DNA of 64,000 bases. It comes from Phycicoccus endophyticus (GTDB lineage Bacteria; Actinomycetota; Actinomycetes; Actinomycetales; Dermatophilaceae). Positions within the stretch are counted from its first letter, which is position 1. Each line of letters opens with the position of its first letter. The position numbers and the translations under genes are program-made. The DNA is taken from NCBI RefSeq assembly GCF_011326735.1, contig NZ_JAANCN010000004.1, forward strand, positions 124,001 to 188,000. The letters run 5' to 3'. This document shows positions 46,847 to 56,222 of the stretch, in pieces. The notes beneath the pieces are model-generated. The model was not told the origin of the DNA, ran no database searches, and saw nothing but the letters and a program-made list of their open reading frames with translations.

Positions 46847-47529
46847 CGGGCGGACTCCTTCCCGGTGAGGTGACGAGCGGGCGCGGACGCCTCCGGCTCG
46901 GTGTGTGGCGGGCCGGGTGTGCCGTCCGGCGTCCTCGTCCGCCGGCGTGGCCAGAGCGCGATGACCCCGGCGGCGAGGAGGAAGAGGCCGACGAGCACGG
47001 CCACGACCGCCTCGACGAACCACCGCTTGTCGACGAAGGTCAGGGTCAGGGACTCCACCGAGCCCGTCGTCGCCGTGACGACGAGGGTCTCCGGCGCGTC
47101 GGCCTGCTCGACGGTGAGCGCCACCGGCTCCGTCCCGTCGTCCTGCACGCGCCACAGGTCGGCCGCGCGCAGGGCGGGGGACGTCCCGCTCCCGAGGACC
47201 CGGGTGGTCAGCGCGCCGTCACGCACGTCGACGCCGGTGACGTCGACGTGCCGCGCGTCGCCGAGCACCGCCTCGGCGTCCGAGGGGTTGGCGAGCGCCA
47301 CCCACACCGTGCCGCCGTCAGAGGGCGTGGCCGTGACGGTCACGTCGACGTCGACCCGGTTGAGCACGTCCGGGCTCACGGTCACCGGGACGCCGGCCGC
47401 CGGCCGGGTGGTGAACTCCGCCGTCCCGGTGCCCCCGAGCCGGGCCGCGAACCAGCCGCCGAGCACGACGAGGGCGATACCCACGACGGCGACGACGGCA
47501 CCGAGGACACGGATGACGATCCTGAGCAT
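46843..47529 (-). CDS. Membrane-anchored protein with a large exported domain, unknown
   Basis: The 228-aa protein has an N-terminal membrane helix (about 4-27, IVIRVLGAVVAVVGIALVVLGGW), an exported beta-rich domain of ~120 residues (30-160), and a second helix near 168-188 (FVEAVVAVLVGLFLLAAGVIALW) followed by a basic, proline-rich cytoplasmic tail. No family was recognised. An in-frame ATG at 47601 would add 24 residues; 47529 was chosen because the membrane helix starts there and GGAAG lies upstream. It is coupled to the lipoprotein gene. Confidence 0.7.
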   Translation of the reverse strand: MLRIVIRVLGAVVAVVGIALVVLGGWFAARLGGTGTAEFTTRPAAGVPVTVSPDVLNRVDVDVTVTATPSDGGTVWVALANPSDAEAVLGDARHVDVTGVDVRDGALTTRVLGSGTSPALRAADLWRVQDDGTEPVALTVEQADAPETLVVTATTGSVESLTLTFVDKRWFVEAVVAVLVGLFLLAAGVIALWPRRRTRTPDGTPGPPHTEPEASAPARHLTGKESAR

Positions 47530-47636
47530 GACGGTGGGGGCTTCCTTCGGTCCGGAGCACCGGAGCGGGGCTCGCGGCGCACGAGGCGTACCGTCCACCA
47601 TGGCAAACGGGGCGCATCCGCGCCAAATCCGCCGCC

Positions 47637-48152
47637 TCAGGGCGTGAAGTCACCCGCTCCCGCCCGCACCGAGCGCAGCAGCCCGAAGAGCAGGTCGTGC
47701 TCGCGCTCCTCGAGCACCGCCAGCCCGAAGTCGGCCTCCTCGAGATCGGCGGTCACCGCCTCCATGGCGGCGCGCCCGGCATCGGTGATGACGGCGAACG
47801 CGCTGCGCCGGTCCGCCGGGTTCGGCACCCGCTCGACGAACCCCTGCGCGACGAGCCGCTGGACGATGTTCGTCGCGCTCGTCGGGTGCACCATGAGCCG
47901 CTCCCCGATCGTCGACATCGCCAGCCGCCCCTCACGGCTGAAGGCGAGCAGGACGAGCGCCTCGTAGCGCGCGAACGTCAGCCCGTGCCGGCCGGCGAGC
48001 GCGTCGAAGCGGTGCAGGAGCAGCTGCTGGACCCGCATGACCGACGTCGCGGTCGCCATCGAGGCCGCGTGCGAGCCCTCGCCCCAGCGGGCGACCCAGA
48101 GCTCGCGGGCCCGGGCAATGGGGTCGAACGGCAGGCGGAGGGGCTCGCTCAC
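47637..48152 (-). CDS. MarR-family transcriptional regulator
   Basis: The 171-aa protein has the winged-helix core: recognition region LAMSTIGERLMVHPTSATNIVQRLV and wing FVERVPNPADRRSAFAVITDAGRAAM, flanked by dimerisation helices. MarR proteins usually repress their own or neighbouring genes and respond to phenolics or oxidants. It is divergent from the HAD/GH65 pair, which it might control. The GTG at 48152 has TAGCGT 7 nt upstream. I have no basis for naming the ligand. Confidence 0.88.
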   Translation of the reverse strand: MSEPLRLPFDPIARARELWVARWGEGSHAASMATATSVMRVQQLLLHRFDALAGRHGLTFARYEALVLLAFSREGRLAMSTIGERLMVHPTSATNIVQRLVAQGFVERVPNPADRRSAFAVITDAGRAAMEAVTADLEEADFGLAVLEEREHDLLFGLLRSVRAGAGDFTP

Positions 48153-48159
48153 CTGCAGC

Positions 48160-48165
48160 ACGCTA
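48160..48165 (-). promoter_or_regulatory. marR-like gene -10 element (leaderless)
   Basis: TAGCGT on the minus strand lies 7 nt before the GTG at 48152. The promoter is back to back with that of the HAD gene. Confidence 0.55.
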
Positions 48166-48212
48166 GCGCCTGCCACCAGCGTGGCTGTTTGTGCCCGGTG
48201 CCCACCTGTCCC

Positions 48213-48218
48213 TAGCGT
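48213..48218 (+). promoter_or_regulatory. HAD/GH65 operon -10 element (leaderless)
   Basis: TAGCGT lies 7 nt before the GTG at 48226; a TTGTGC -35-like hexamer sits 18 bp upstream (48189-48194). A short inverted repeat, GCCAC-N4-GTGGC (48172-48185), lies between the two divergent -10 elements. Confidence 0.55.
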
Positions 48219-48225
48219 TGCCCCC

Positions 48226-48981
48226 GTGACTGGCTCCAGACCCGTGGCCTGGGACGCGCAGGGTGCAGTCCTGTTCGACCTCGACGGCGTGCTCACCCCC
48301 ACCGCCGAGGTCCACATGGCGGCCTGGGCGCGCATGTTCGGCGACCTGTTCGCCGGGCTCGACACCACGCGCCCCGACCTCCGCGGCGCCGACACCTCTG
48401 CGTACACCGACGCCGACTACTTCGCGCACGTCGACGGCAAGCCCCGCTACCAGGGGGTCGCCGACCTGCTCGCCGCACGCGGCATCCGGCTGCCGCAGGG
48501 CAGCCCCGAGGACCCGCCGGAGGCCCTGACCGTCTGCGGTCTCGGCAACCGCAAGAACGTCGCGTTCACGGCCATCCTCGAGCGCGAGGGGGTCCGCCCC
48601 TACCCCGGGTCCGTGGCGCTGCTCGACCACCTGCGCGGCCTCGGCGTGCCCGTCGCGGTGGTCTCCTCCTCGGCGAACGCACCCGCCGTGCTCGCCGCCG
48701 CCGGCCTCGCCGAGCGTTTCGACACGGTCGTCGACGGCCGGGTCGCGGCCGACCTCGGGCTGGCGGGCAAGCCGCAGCCGGACACCTTCCTCCACGCGGC
48801 CACCGCGTGCGGCTGCGCACCGGAGCGGGCGGTCGTCGTCGAGGACGCCGTCTCCGGCGTGCGGGCCGGTGCCGCCGGCGGCTTCGGTCTCGTCGTCGGC
48901 GTGGACCGAGGCGCCGGGGCAGACGCCCTGCGGGCCGCCGGGGCCGACCTCGTCGTCGCCGACCTCGGGGAGCTCGCGTGA
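48226..48981 (+). CDS. HAD-superfamily beta-phosphoglucomutase-like protein
   Basis: The 251-aa protein has the HAD nucleophile and acid in VLFDLDGVLTPTAE (Asp18, Asp20), an alpha-helical cap, motif II VVSSSANAPAV, and motif III/IV around VVEDAVSGVRAG. The pairing with a GH65 phosphorylase, whose beta-glucose-1-phosphate product needs beta-phosphoglucomutase, makes that activity likely. Simple phosphatase activity is the alternative. The GTG at 48226 is favoured because TAGCGT lies 7 nt upstream. Its stop overlaps the GH65 GTG. Confidence 0.85.
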   Translation: MTGSRPVAWDAQGAVLFDLDGVLTPTAEVHMAAWARMFGDLFAGLDTTRPDLRGADTSAYTDADYFAHVDGKPRYQGVADLLAARGIRLPQGSPEDPPEALTVCGLGNRKNVAFTAILEREGVRPYPGSVALLDHLRGLGVPVAVVSSSANAPAVLAAAGLAERFDTVVDGRVAADLGLAGKPQPDTFLHAATACGCAPERAVVVEDAVSGVRAGAAGGFGLVVGVDRGAGADALRAAGADLVVADLGELA

Positions 48982-51521
48982 GGACCGCGCCGGTCGGCCC
49001 GGACCCGCTCGACCGCACGCGCTTCCCCACCGACCCGTGGCGCCTCGTCGAGACCGTCCCCGACGACCGCGACCTCGGCGTCACCGAGACCCTCTTCACC
49101 GTCGCCAACGGCTACATCGGCATGCGGGACAACCCCGAGGAGGGCCGCGAGGTCCACGAGCACGGCAGCTTCGTCAACGGCTTCCACGAGACCTGGCCGA
49201 TCCGGCACGCGGAGGCCGCGTACGGGTTCGCGCGCACGGGCCAGACGATGGTCAACGTCCCGGACGCCAAGCTGATGAAGGTCTACGTCGACGACGAGCC
49301 CCTCGTCATCGGGCTCTCCGACCTCGAGCACTACGAGCGCGAGCTCGACCTGCGCGCCGGCGTCCGGCGACGCTCCCTCGTGTGGCGGACACCCTCGGGC
49401 AAGCGCGTGCGGGTCGACTCCAGCCGGATGGTCTCGATGGCCGAGCGCCACCTCGCCGTCCTCGCGATCGAGGTGACGATGCTCGACGGCGACGCGCCCG
49501 TCGTCATCTCCTCCCAGCTGCTCAACCGCCAGGACGGCGAGGACGAGTACCACGAGCCGGCCCAGAGCAAGGTCGCGACGGTCGACCCGCGCAAGGCCGG
49601 CAGCTTCGACGGCCGGGTGCTCATGCCCCGGCTGCACTCCGCGCGCGAGCAGCGGCTGGCCCTCGGCTACCAGTGCGCGCACTCGGGGATGACGGTCACG
49701 GCGATGGCCGACCACCGGGTGGACATCGCCGACCCCTACGAGGTGATCACCCGGGCCGAGGACGACCTCGCCAAGGCGGTCTTCCGGGTCGAGGCCCGCC
49801 GAGGCCACCCCGTCCGGGTCGAGAAGCTCGTCGCCTACCACACCTCACGCAGCCTCCCGGTGCGCGAGCTCGCCGACCGGTGCGAGCGCACCCTCGACCG
49901 GGCCGGGCGGCACGGCCTCGCCGAGCACCATGCCCGCCAGCGGGAGTGGTTCGACGCGTTCTGGGCCGCCAGCGACGTCGAGGTCGACACCGGCGACGAC
50001 CACAGCGACGCCGTCCAGCAGGCCGTGCGCTTCAACCTCTTCTCACTGGCCCAGGCGGCGGCCCGGGCGGACCGCCAGGGCATCCCGGCCAAGGGAGTCT
50101 CCGGGTCGGGCTACGAGGGGCACTACTTCTGGGACAGCGAGATCTACGTCGCACCCTTCCTCACCTACACGCTGCCGAGCGCGGCCCGCAACCTCCTGCA
50201 GTCGCGCAGCCTCATGCTGCCGGCCGCGCAGGACCGGGCCCGGGAGATGTCCCAGCGGGGGGCCCTCTTCCCGTGGCGCACCATCAACGGCGAGGAGGCC
50301 TCCGCCTACTACGCCGCAGGCACCGCCCAGGTGCACATCGACGCCGACATCGCCCACGCGCTCGCCGTCTACCACGCCGCGACCGACGACACCGACTTCC
50401 TCGTCCGTCACGGCCTGCCGATCCTGATCGAGACCGCCCGGCTGTACGCCGACCTCGGGTTCTGGCGCAGCAACGGCACGCCGAGCTTCCACATCCACGG
50501 TGTGACCGGCCCGGACGAGTACACGACCGTCGTCAACAACAACCTGTTCACCAACGTCATGGCCCGCTTCAACCTCGAGCAGGCCGCACTCGGCGTGGAG
50601 CGGGTGCGCCGGGAGCACCCGCAGGAGTGGGCCCGCCTCGCCCGCCGGCTCGAGATCACCGACGACGAGGTGAGCGAGTGGCGCGCGTGCGCCGCCGGCA
50701 TGCACATCCCCTTCGACGAGGGGCTGGAGATCCACCCGCAGGACGACTTCTTCCTCGACCGCGAGGTGTGGGACCTCAGCCGCACCCCCGCCTCGCTGCG
50801 GCCGCTGCTCCTGCACTACCACCCGCTGGTCATCTACCGTTTCCAGGTGCTCAAGCAGGCCGACGTCGTCCTGGCCCTCTACCTCCAGGGCGACCGGTTC
50901 ACCGCCGAGCAGAAGCGCAAGGACTTCGAGTACTACGACCCGATCACGACCGGTGACTCGACGCTCTCGGCGGTCGTGCAGTCGGTCGTCGCCGCCGAGG
51001 TCGGCTACCACGAGCAGGCCCTGCGCTACTTCCACGAGGCGCTCTACGTCGACCTGGCCAACCTCCACGACAACACCGTCGACGGCCTCCACGTCGCGTC
51101 CGCCGGCGGGGTGTGGGCGGCGCTCGTCGGCGGGTTCGGCGGGATGCGCGACCACGGCGGGACGCTGCAGCTCGACCCGCGCCTGCCCGAGGACTGGGGC
51201 TCGCTGACCTTCCGGCTCACCTGGCGCGGGACGCGCGTGCGCTTCCACCTCACCGAAGCCGAGCTCGCGATGGAGGTCGAGGACGGCGTGGGCGAGGTGC
51301 CCGTCACGGTGCGCGGCGAGGAGCTCGTCCTGACCCCGGGCGCGCCGGTCGCCGTCCCGCTGCCGGACCAGGGGGCCCGCCTGGACGGGCTGCTCGGCAA
51401 GCGCCCGCAGACCGGGGGCACCCGTGCGGACGGCAGCCGGATCACCGCCGGTGTCCCCGACCCGATGCCCGCCGAGGAGCTCGAGCAGCCCGACCACCTC
51501 GTGCTGGACTCCCGCAGCTGA
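48978..51521 (+). CDS. Glycoside hydrolase family 65 protein (disaccharide phosphorylase-like)
   Basis: This 847-aa GH65 protein has the N-terminal beta-sandwich (FTVANGYIGMRDNPEEG at about 35-50), a linker, an (alpha/alpha)6 barrel with GYEGHYFWDSEIYVAPF, the general acid region GVTGPDEYTTVVNNN and phosphate-loop candidates, and a C-terminal beta-sheet. GH65 inverting phosphorylases cleave maltose, trehalose, kojibiose or nigerose to beta-glucose-1-phosphate and glucose. The specificity cannot be read from sequence. It is coupled (GTGA) to the HAD gene and lies ~10 kb from TreS, so maltose and trehalose are the leading candidates. Confidence 0.87.
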   Translation: MRTAPVGPDPLDRTRFPTDPWRLVETVPDDRDLGVTETLFTVANGYIGMRDNPEEGREVHEHGSFVNGFHETWPIRHAEAAYGFARTGQTMVNVPDAKLMKVYVDDEPLVIGLSDLEHYERELDLRAGVRRRSLVWRTPSGKRVRVDSSRMVSMAERHLAVLAIEVTMLDGDAPVVISSQLLNRQDGEDEYHEPAQSKVATVDPRKAGSFDGRVLMPRLHSAREQRLALGYQCAHSGMTVTAMADHRVDIADPYEVITRAEDDLAKAVFRVEARRGHPVRVEKLVAYHTSRSLPVRELADRCERTLDRAGRHGLAEHHARQREWFDAFWAASDVEVDTGDDHSDAVQQAVRFNLFSLAQAAARADRQGIPAKGVSGSGYEGHYFWDSEIYVAPFLTYTLPSAARNLLQSRSLMLPAAQDRAREMSQRGALFPWRTINGEEASAYYAAGTAQVHIDADIAHALAVYHAATDDTDFLVRHGLPILIETARLYADLGFWRSNGTPSFHIHGVTGPDEYTTVVNNNLFTNVMARFNLEQAALGVERVRREHPQEWARLARRLEITDDEVSEWRACAAGMHIPFDEGLEIHPQDDFFLDREVWDLSRTPASLRPLLLHYHPLVIYRFQVLKQADVVLALYLQGDRFTAEQKRKDFEYYDPITTGDSTLSAVVQSVVAAEVGYHEQALRYFHEALYVDLANLHDNTVDGLHVASAGGVWAALVGGFGGMRDHGGTLQLDPRLPEDWGSLTFRLTWRGTRVRFHLTEAELAMEVEDGVGEVPVTVRGEELVLTPGAPVAVPLPDQGARLDGLLGKRPQTGGTRADGSRITAGVPDPMPAEELEQPDHLVLDSRS

Positions 51522-52497
51522 GCGCCGTTCTCAGCCGCGGACCGCGTCGACGAGCCGGTCGGCCGCCGACCAGCTGTCGGTCCGCCCGTCGACGACCTCG
51601 GCCGCGAGGGCCCCGAGCCGGTCCCGCCCGCCGACGTCGCCGACCCGGGAGCGCAGCGCCTCGAGGGCGAGCGCCTCGACCTCGTGGGCGGCCCGGCGCA
51701 ACCGGCGCTCGCGCAGTCCCGCCTGGCCGAGGTGGCGGCGGTGGGCCTCGACGGCCTCGAGGAGGTCCGCAGCGCCCTCCCCGGAGGTCGCGACGGTGCG
51801 CACCACGGGAGGTCGCCACCGGCCGTCGGGGCGGTCGGCCATCTCCACGACGTGCCGCAGGTCACGGCTGGTGCGGGCGGCGCCCTCGCGGTCGGCCTTG
51901 TTGACGACGAGCACGTCGGCCACCTCGAGGATGCCCGCCTTGGCCGCCTGGATGCCGTCGCCCATGCCCGGGGCCACGAGGACGACGGTGGTGTCGGCGG
52001 TACCGGCGACCTCGACCTCGCTCTGGCCGACGCCGACGGTCTCGAGGAGGACGACGTCGCACCCGGCGGCGTCGAGGACGCGCAGCGCCTGTGGGGTGGC
52101 CCACGACAGCCCGCCGAGGTGCCCGCGCGAGGCCATCGAGCGGATGAACACCCCGGGGTCGGCGGCGTGCTCGGACATCCGGACCCGGTCCCCGAGCAGT
52201 GCGCCGCCGGAGAACGGCGAGGACGGGTCGACAGCGAGCACGCCGACCCGCTCACCGCGGGCGCGGTAGGCCGCGACGAGCGCGTTCGTCGTCGTCGACT
52301 TGCCGACGCCCGGTGCCCCGGTGAGGCCGACGACGTGGGCCCGCCCGGAGTCCGGCGCCAGCGCCGCCATCACCGCGCGCAGGGCCGGGTGGGCGTCCTC
52401 GACGAGGGAGATCAGCCGCGCGACGGCGCGCGGGCTCCCCTCCCGGGTCTCGGCGACGAGGGAGGGGACGTCGAGGTCGCGGGCGCCGGCCAGCGGG

Positions 52498-53697
<1,200 letters not shown>

Positions 53698-53809
53698 GCG
53701 GGCCTCCAAGCTCGGGTCCGGGGACCACCCGATGCTAGACCGGGCCCGGCCCCCCTGCCGACCCCTCGCGCGGTGACGCTCGCCACCGCGCGGCCCCGCC
53801 CCGCGGTCC

Positions 53810-53815
53810 TAGGCT
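53810..53815 (+). promoter_or_regulatory. Epimerase -10 element (leaderless)
   Basis: TAGGCT lies 6 nt before the ATG at 53822. Confidence 0.5.
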
Positions 53816-53821
53816 GGTGCC

Positions 53822-54253
53822 ATGACCGCGACCGACCTGTTCACCGCCATCGACCACGTCGGGATCGCCGTGCGCGACCTCGACGAGGCCATCGCCTTCT
53901 ACGAGCGCACCTACGGCATGCAGCTCCTCCACGAGGAGAGCAACGCCGAGCAGGGGGTCCGCGAGGCGATGATGGGCGTCGGCGACTCCGGCTCGTGCAT
54001 CCAGCTGCTCGCGCCGCTCAGCGAGGAGTCGACGATCGCGAAGTTCCTCGAGCGCAGCGGCCCCGGCATCCAGCAGCTGGCCTACCGGGTCGAAAACCTC
54101 GACGCCGTCTGCGCCACGCTGCGCGAGCGGGGCATGCGGCTGCTCTACGACGCTCCCCGGCGGGGTACGAGCGAGAGCCGAGTCAACTTCGTTCACCCCA
54201 AGGACGCCGGAGGGGTCCTCGTCGAGCTCGTCGAGCCGGCAGCGACCCACTGA
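53822..54253 (+). CDS. mce: Methylmalonyl-CoA (ethylmalonyl-CoA) epimerase
   Basis: This VOC-fold epimerase is 143 aa, the usual length. Metal-binding residues lie in AIDHVGIAVRDLDEA (His), VNFVHPKDAGG (His) and VLVELVEP (Glu), and the catalytic Glu region is EESNAEQGVREAM. It racemises methylmalonyl-CoA for the mutase, and in the ethylmalonyl-CoA pathway also ethylmalonyl-CoA. The mutase itself is not in the window. Its last 71 bases overlap the convergent membrane-protein gene. Predicted leaderless start. Confidence 0.92.
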   Translation: MTATDLFTAIDHVGIAVRDLDEAIAFYERTYGMQLLHEESNAEQGVREAMMGVGDSGSCIQLLAPLSEESTIAKFLERSGPGIQQLAYRVENLDAVCATLRERGMRLLYDAPRRGTSESRVNFVHPKDAGGVLVELVEPAATH

Positions 54254-56222
54254 CCGGCTCACCCGCGCCCGCCGCGAGGAGCGGCAGGAGGGCCAGGGCG
54301 GCGTAGGCGGGCACGACGAGCCCGGAGTCGTTGACGGCGAAGCCCACGACCCCGAGCACGAGCGCGGCCCGCAGCACCGTGGCCGGGAGCGACCCGGGTG
54401 CCGGCCCGGCCCGCCAGGCGAGCAGGAGCACCACCGCGCCGAGGGTGATGGCCAGCAGCGGCGGTGACCCGAGGTTGTCGAGGTTCTGGGCCGCCTTGCG
54501 CCGGACGACGTCGCCGGCACCGCCGTCGAGGACGGTCTGGACGAACTGCCCCAGGTGCGTGCGTGACTCCGCCGGGCGCAGCCAGTCCAGGACGGCGAGG
54601 GTCACCGTCACCGAGACCACTCCCGCCGCCGCGACCGCGGCCCGGACGGGCGTGACTCGCAGCCCACCGACGCCGGCGAGCACGACGAGCCCGCCGAGGA
54701 GCAGCCCGGGGGGTCCCCCGAAGTCGGCCCCGAGGGAGGGATGGCCCTCGAGCACGACGGCGGCGAGGAGCACGGCAGCGGCCAGCCCCACGGCCACCCG
54801 TCGCCCGGGCCGGCGCCAGGCGGCGACCAGCGCCACGACGGTGAGCACGCCGACCCCGTAGAGCGCGAAGCTCGTGTTGCCCAGGCCGTAGAAGCGGCCC
54901 GCGACCGTGGGGTTCTGCCCGAAGACCGAGGCGAGCTGCAGGCGCGAGCCGGTGAGGACGTCACCGCCGAGGACCACGAGGGTGGCCAGGGCGGGCACGA
55001 GGGCGGTCCCGAGGGGGGAGCGGCGCCGGGCCGCCAGCGCGAGGCCGGTCAGGACCGCGACGGCGATCGCGAGCGCTGCGGTGAACGCGACGGCGGGGTG
55101 GGCGGCGTCCCACCAGGGCACGAGGTTGGCGGCGAACGTCGCCGTGGGCACGCAGGCCAGCGCCACACCCGCACCGGCGAGCGGTGCCGGCAGGGCACTC
55201 CCCCGGCGCCACCACCAGGCGGCCGCCCCGAGGCACCAGAGGGCGAAGCCGGCCGCCAGCCACGCGGTGACCTGGGGGCTCACGCTGCGCAGGGTGCCGG
55301 CCCGGGTCTCCAGGCCGACGAGCCGCGCCACCCGCTCGGCCCCGGTCGCGTCGTCCTCGCGTGGCTGGACCGGCCGCCCGGTGAGCCCCGAGTCGTCGAC
55401 TCCGGACCAGGCGAGCAGGCTCGCCGTGAGGTCCTGGAGCTGGACGAGCCCGGGCTGCCGGGTCGACGGCGAGGTGAGCAGCCCGGTCGGGGGCCCGGAG
55501 ACGAGGACCGCGCGGGGGCGCACCGGCGAGGGCCCGTCACCGACACCGGCGACGACGACGCGGGTGTCCGGGCCGGCCGAGCGCACGACCTCGCCGACGA
55601 GTGCGTCGAGCGAGCGCAGTGCCTCGGTGCGCCCCGCCGCGTCGGGCGGCAGCCGTCCGGCGTCGACGAGCAGGAGCGCACAGTCGCTCTCCTGCGGCAG
55701 CTGCGACGTGTACCGCCGGACGTGCCCGTCGGTGTCGGCCGCCGCGACCGCCGCGCCCGGTCCGACGGCCGCCACGCACCGGCCGGCGTCCTGTAGCCGC
55801 CGGCCCAGCGTGCCGGGGACCGCGTCGTAGCCCGCCGACCGGGCCGCCCGCCGGTAGGAACCCCAGCCCGGGACGCGGCCGTCGACGACCTCGCCGGGCG
55901 GGTGGCACTCGGCCGACGGGCCGCCGGCCCGGCGGCCCGCGGACAGCGTGAGCCAGCCGTCGAGCGCACACGAGCGCGAGCGCACCCCCCGGACGGTGAG
56001 CGAGGCGAGCGTGCCCTCGTCGGCGAGGGCCTGCAGCTGCGGGGTGACCTCCGGGCGCACGTCGGACCACGCCAGGCCGGCGGCGCCGACGAGCACCACC
56101 GTCGGGGGTTCCTGCTCCCCGCCCGCCCCCGGCGCCGGGGCGGCCTCGGCAGAGCCGAGGCCCACGAGGGCCACGAGCAGGGCGAGGGTGGCTGCGTGCA
56201 GCCACCGCGACCACGCGGTCAT
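54183..56222 (-). CDS. Membrane protein with exported alkaline-phosphatase-superfamily-like domain
   Basis: The 679-aa protein has a signal sequence (WLHAATLALLVALVGLGSAEA), an exported domain of ~310 residues (35-345), and about ten membrane segments (350-660) with short, Arg-rich loops. The exported part has the look of an alkaline-phosphatase/sulfatase-type fold (VVLVGAAGLAWSDVRPEVTPQLQALADEG; later RVVVAGVGDG), but the nucleophile position is Ala-Trp-Ser and I cannot confirm metal ligands. The ATG overlaps the stop of the GH15-like gene (ATGA). Function unknown; an envelope glycopolymer role is inferred from the partner. Confidence 0.75.
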   Translation of the reverse strand: MTAWSRWLHAATLALLVALVGLGSAEAAPAPGAGGEQEPPTVVLVGAAGLAWSDVRPEVTPQLQALADEGTLASLTVRGVRSRSCALDGWLTLSAGRRAGGPSAECHPPGEVVDGRVPGWGSYRRAARSAGYDAVPGTLGRRLQDAGRCVAAVGPGAAVAAADTDGHVRRYTSQLPQESDCALLLVDAGRLPPDAAGRTEALRSLDALVGEVVRSAGPDTRVVVAGVGDGPSPVRPRAVLVSGPPTGLLTSPSTRQPGLVQLQDLTASLLAWSGVDDSGLTGRPVQPREDDATGAERVARLVGLETRAGTLRSVSPQVTAWLAAGFALWCLGAAAWWWRRGSALPAPLAGAGVALACVPTATFAANLVPWWDAAHPAVAFTAALAIAVAVLTGLALAARRRSPLGTALVPALATLVVLGGDVLTGSRLQLASVFGQNPTVAGRFYGLGNTSFALYGVGVLTVVALVAAWRRPGRRVAVGLAAAVLLAAVVLEGHPSLGADFGGPPGLLLGGLVVLAGVGGLRVTPVRAAVAAAGVVSVTVTLAVLDWLRPAESRTHLGQFVQTVLDGGAGDVVRRKAAQNLDNLGSPPLLAITLGAVVLLLAWRAGPAPGSLPATVLRAALVLGVVGFAVNDSGLVVPAYAALALLPLLAAGAGEPVSGSLPARRARRGPLRRPWGERS

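Noticed and set aside
48172-48185. GCCAC-N4-GTGGC between the divergent marR and HAD promoters as a MarR operator
   Set aside because: The arms are only 5 bp and it lacks the AT-containing form of typical MarR sites; kept only as a remark in the promoter entry.
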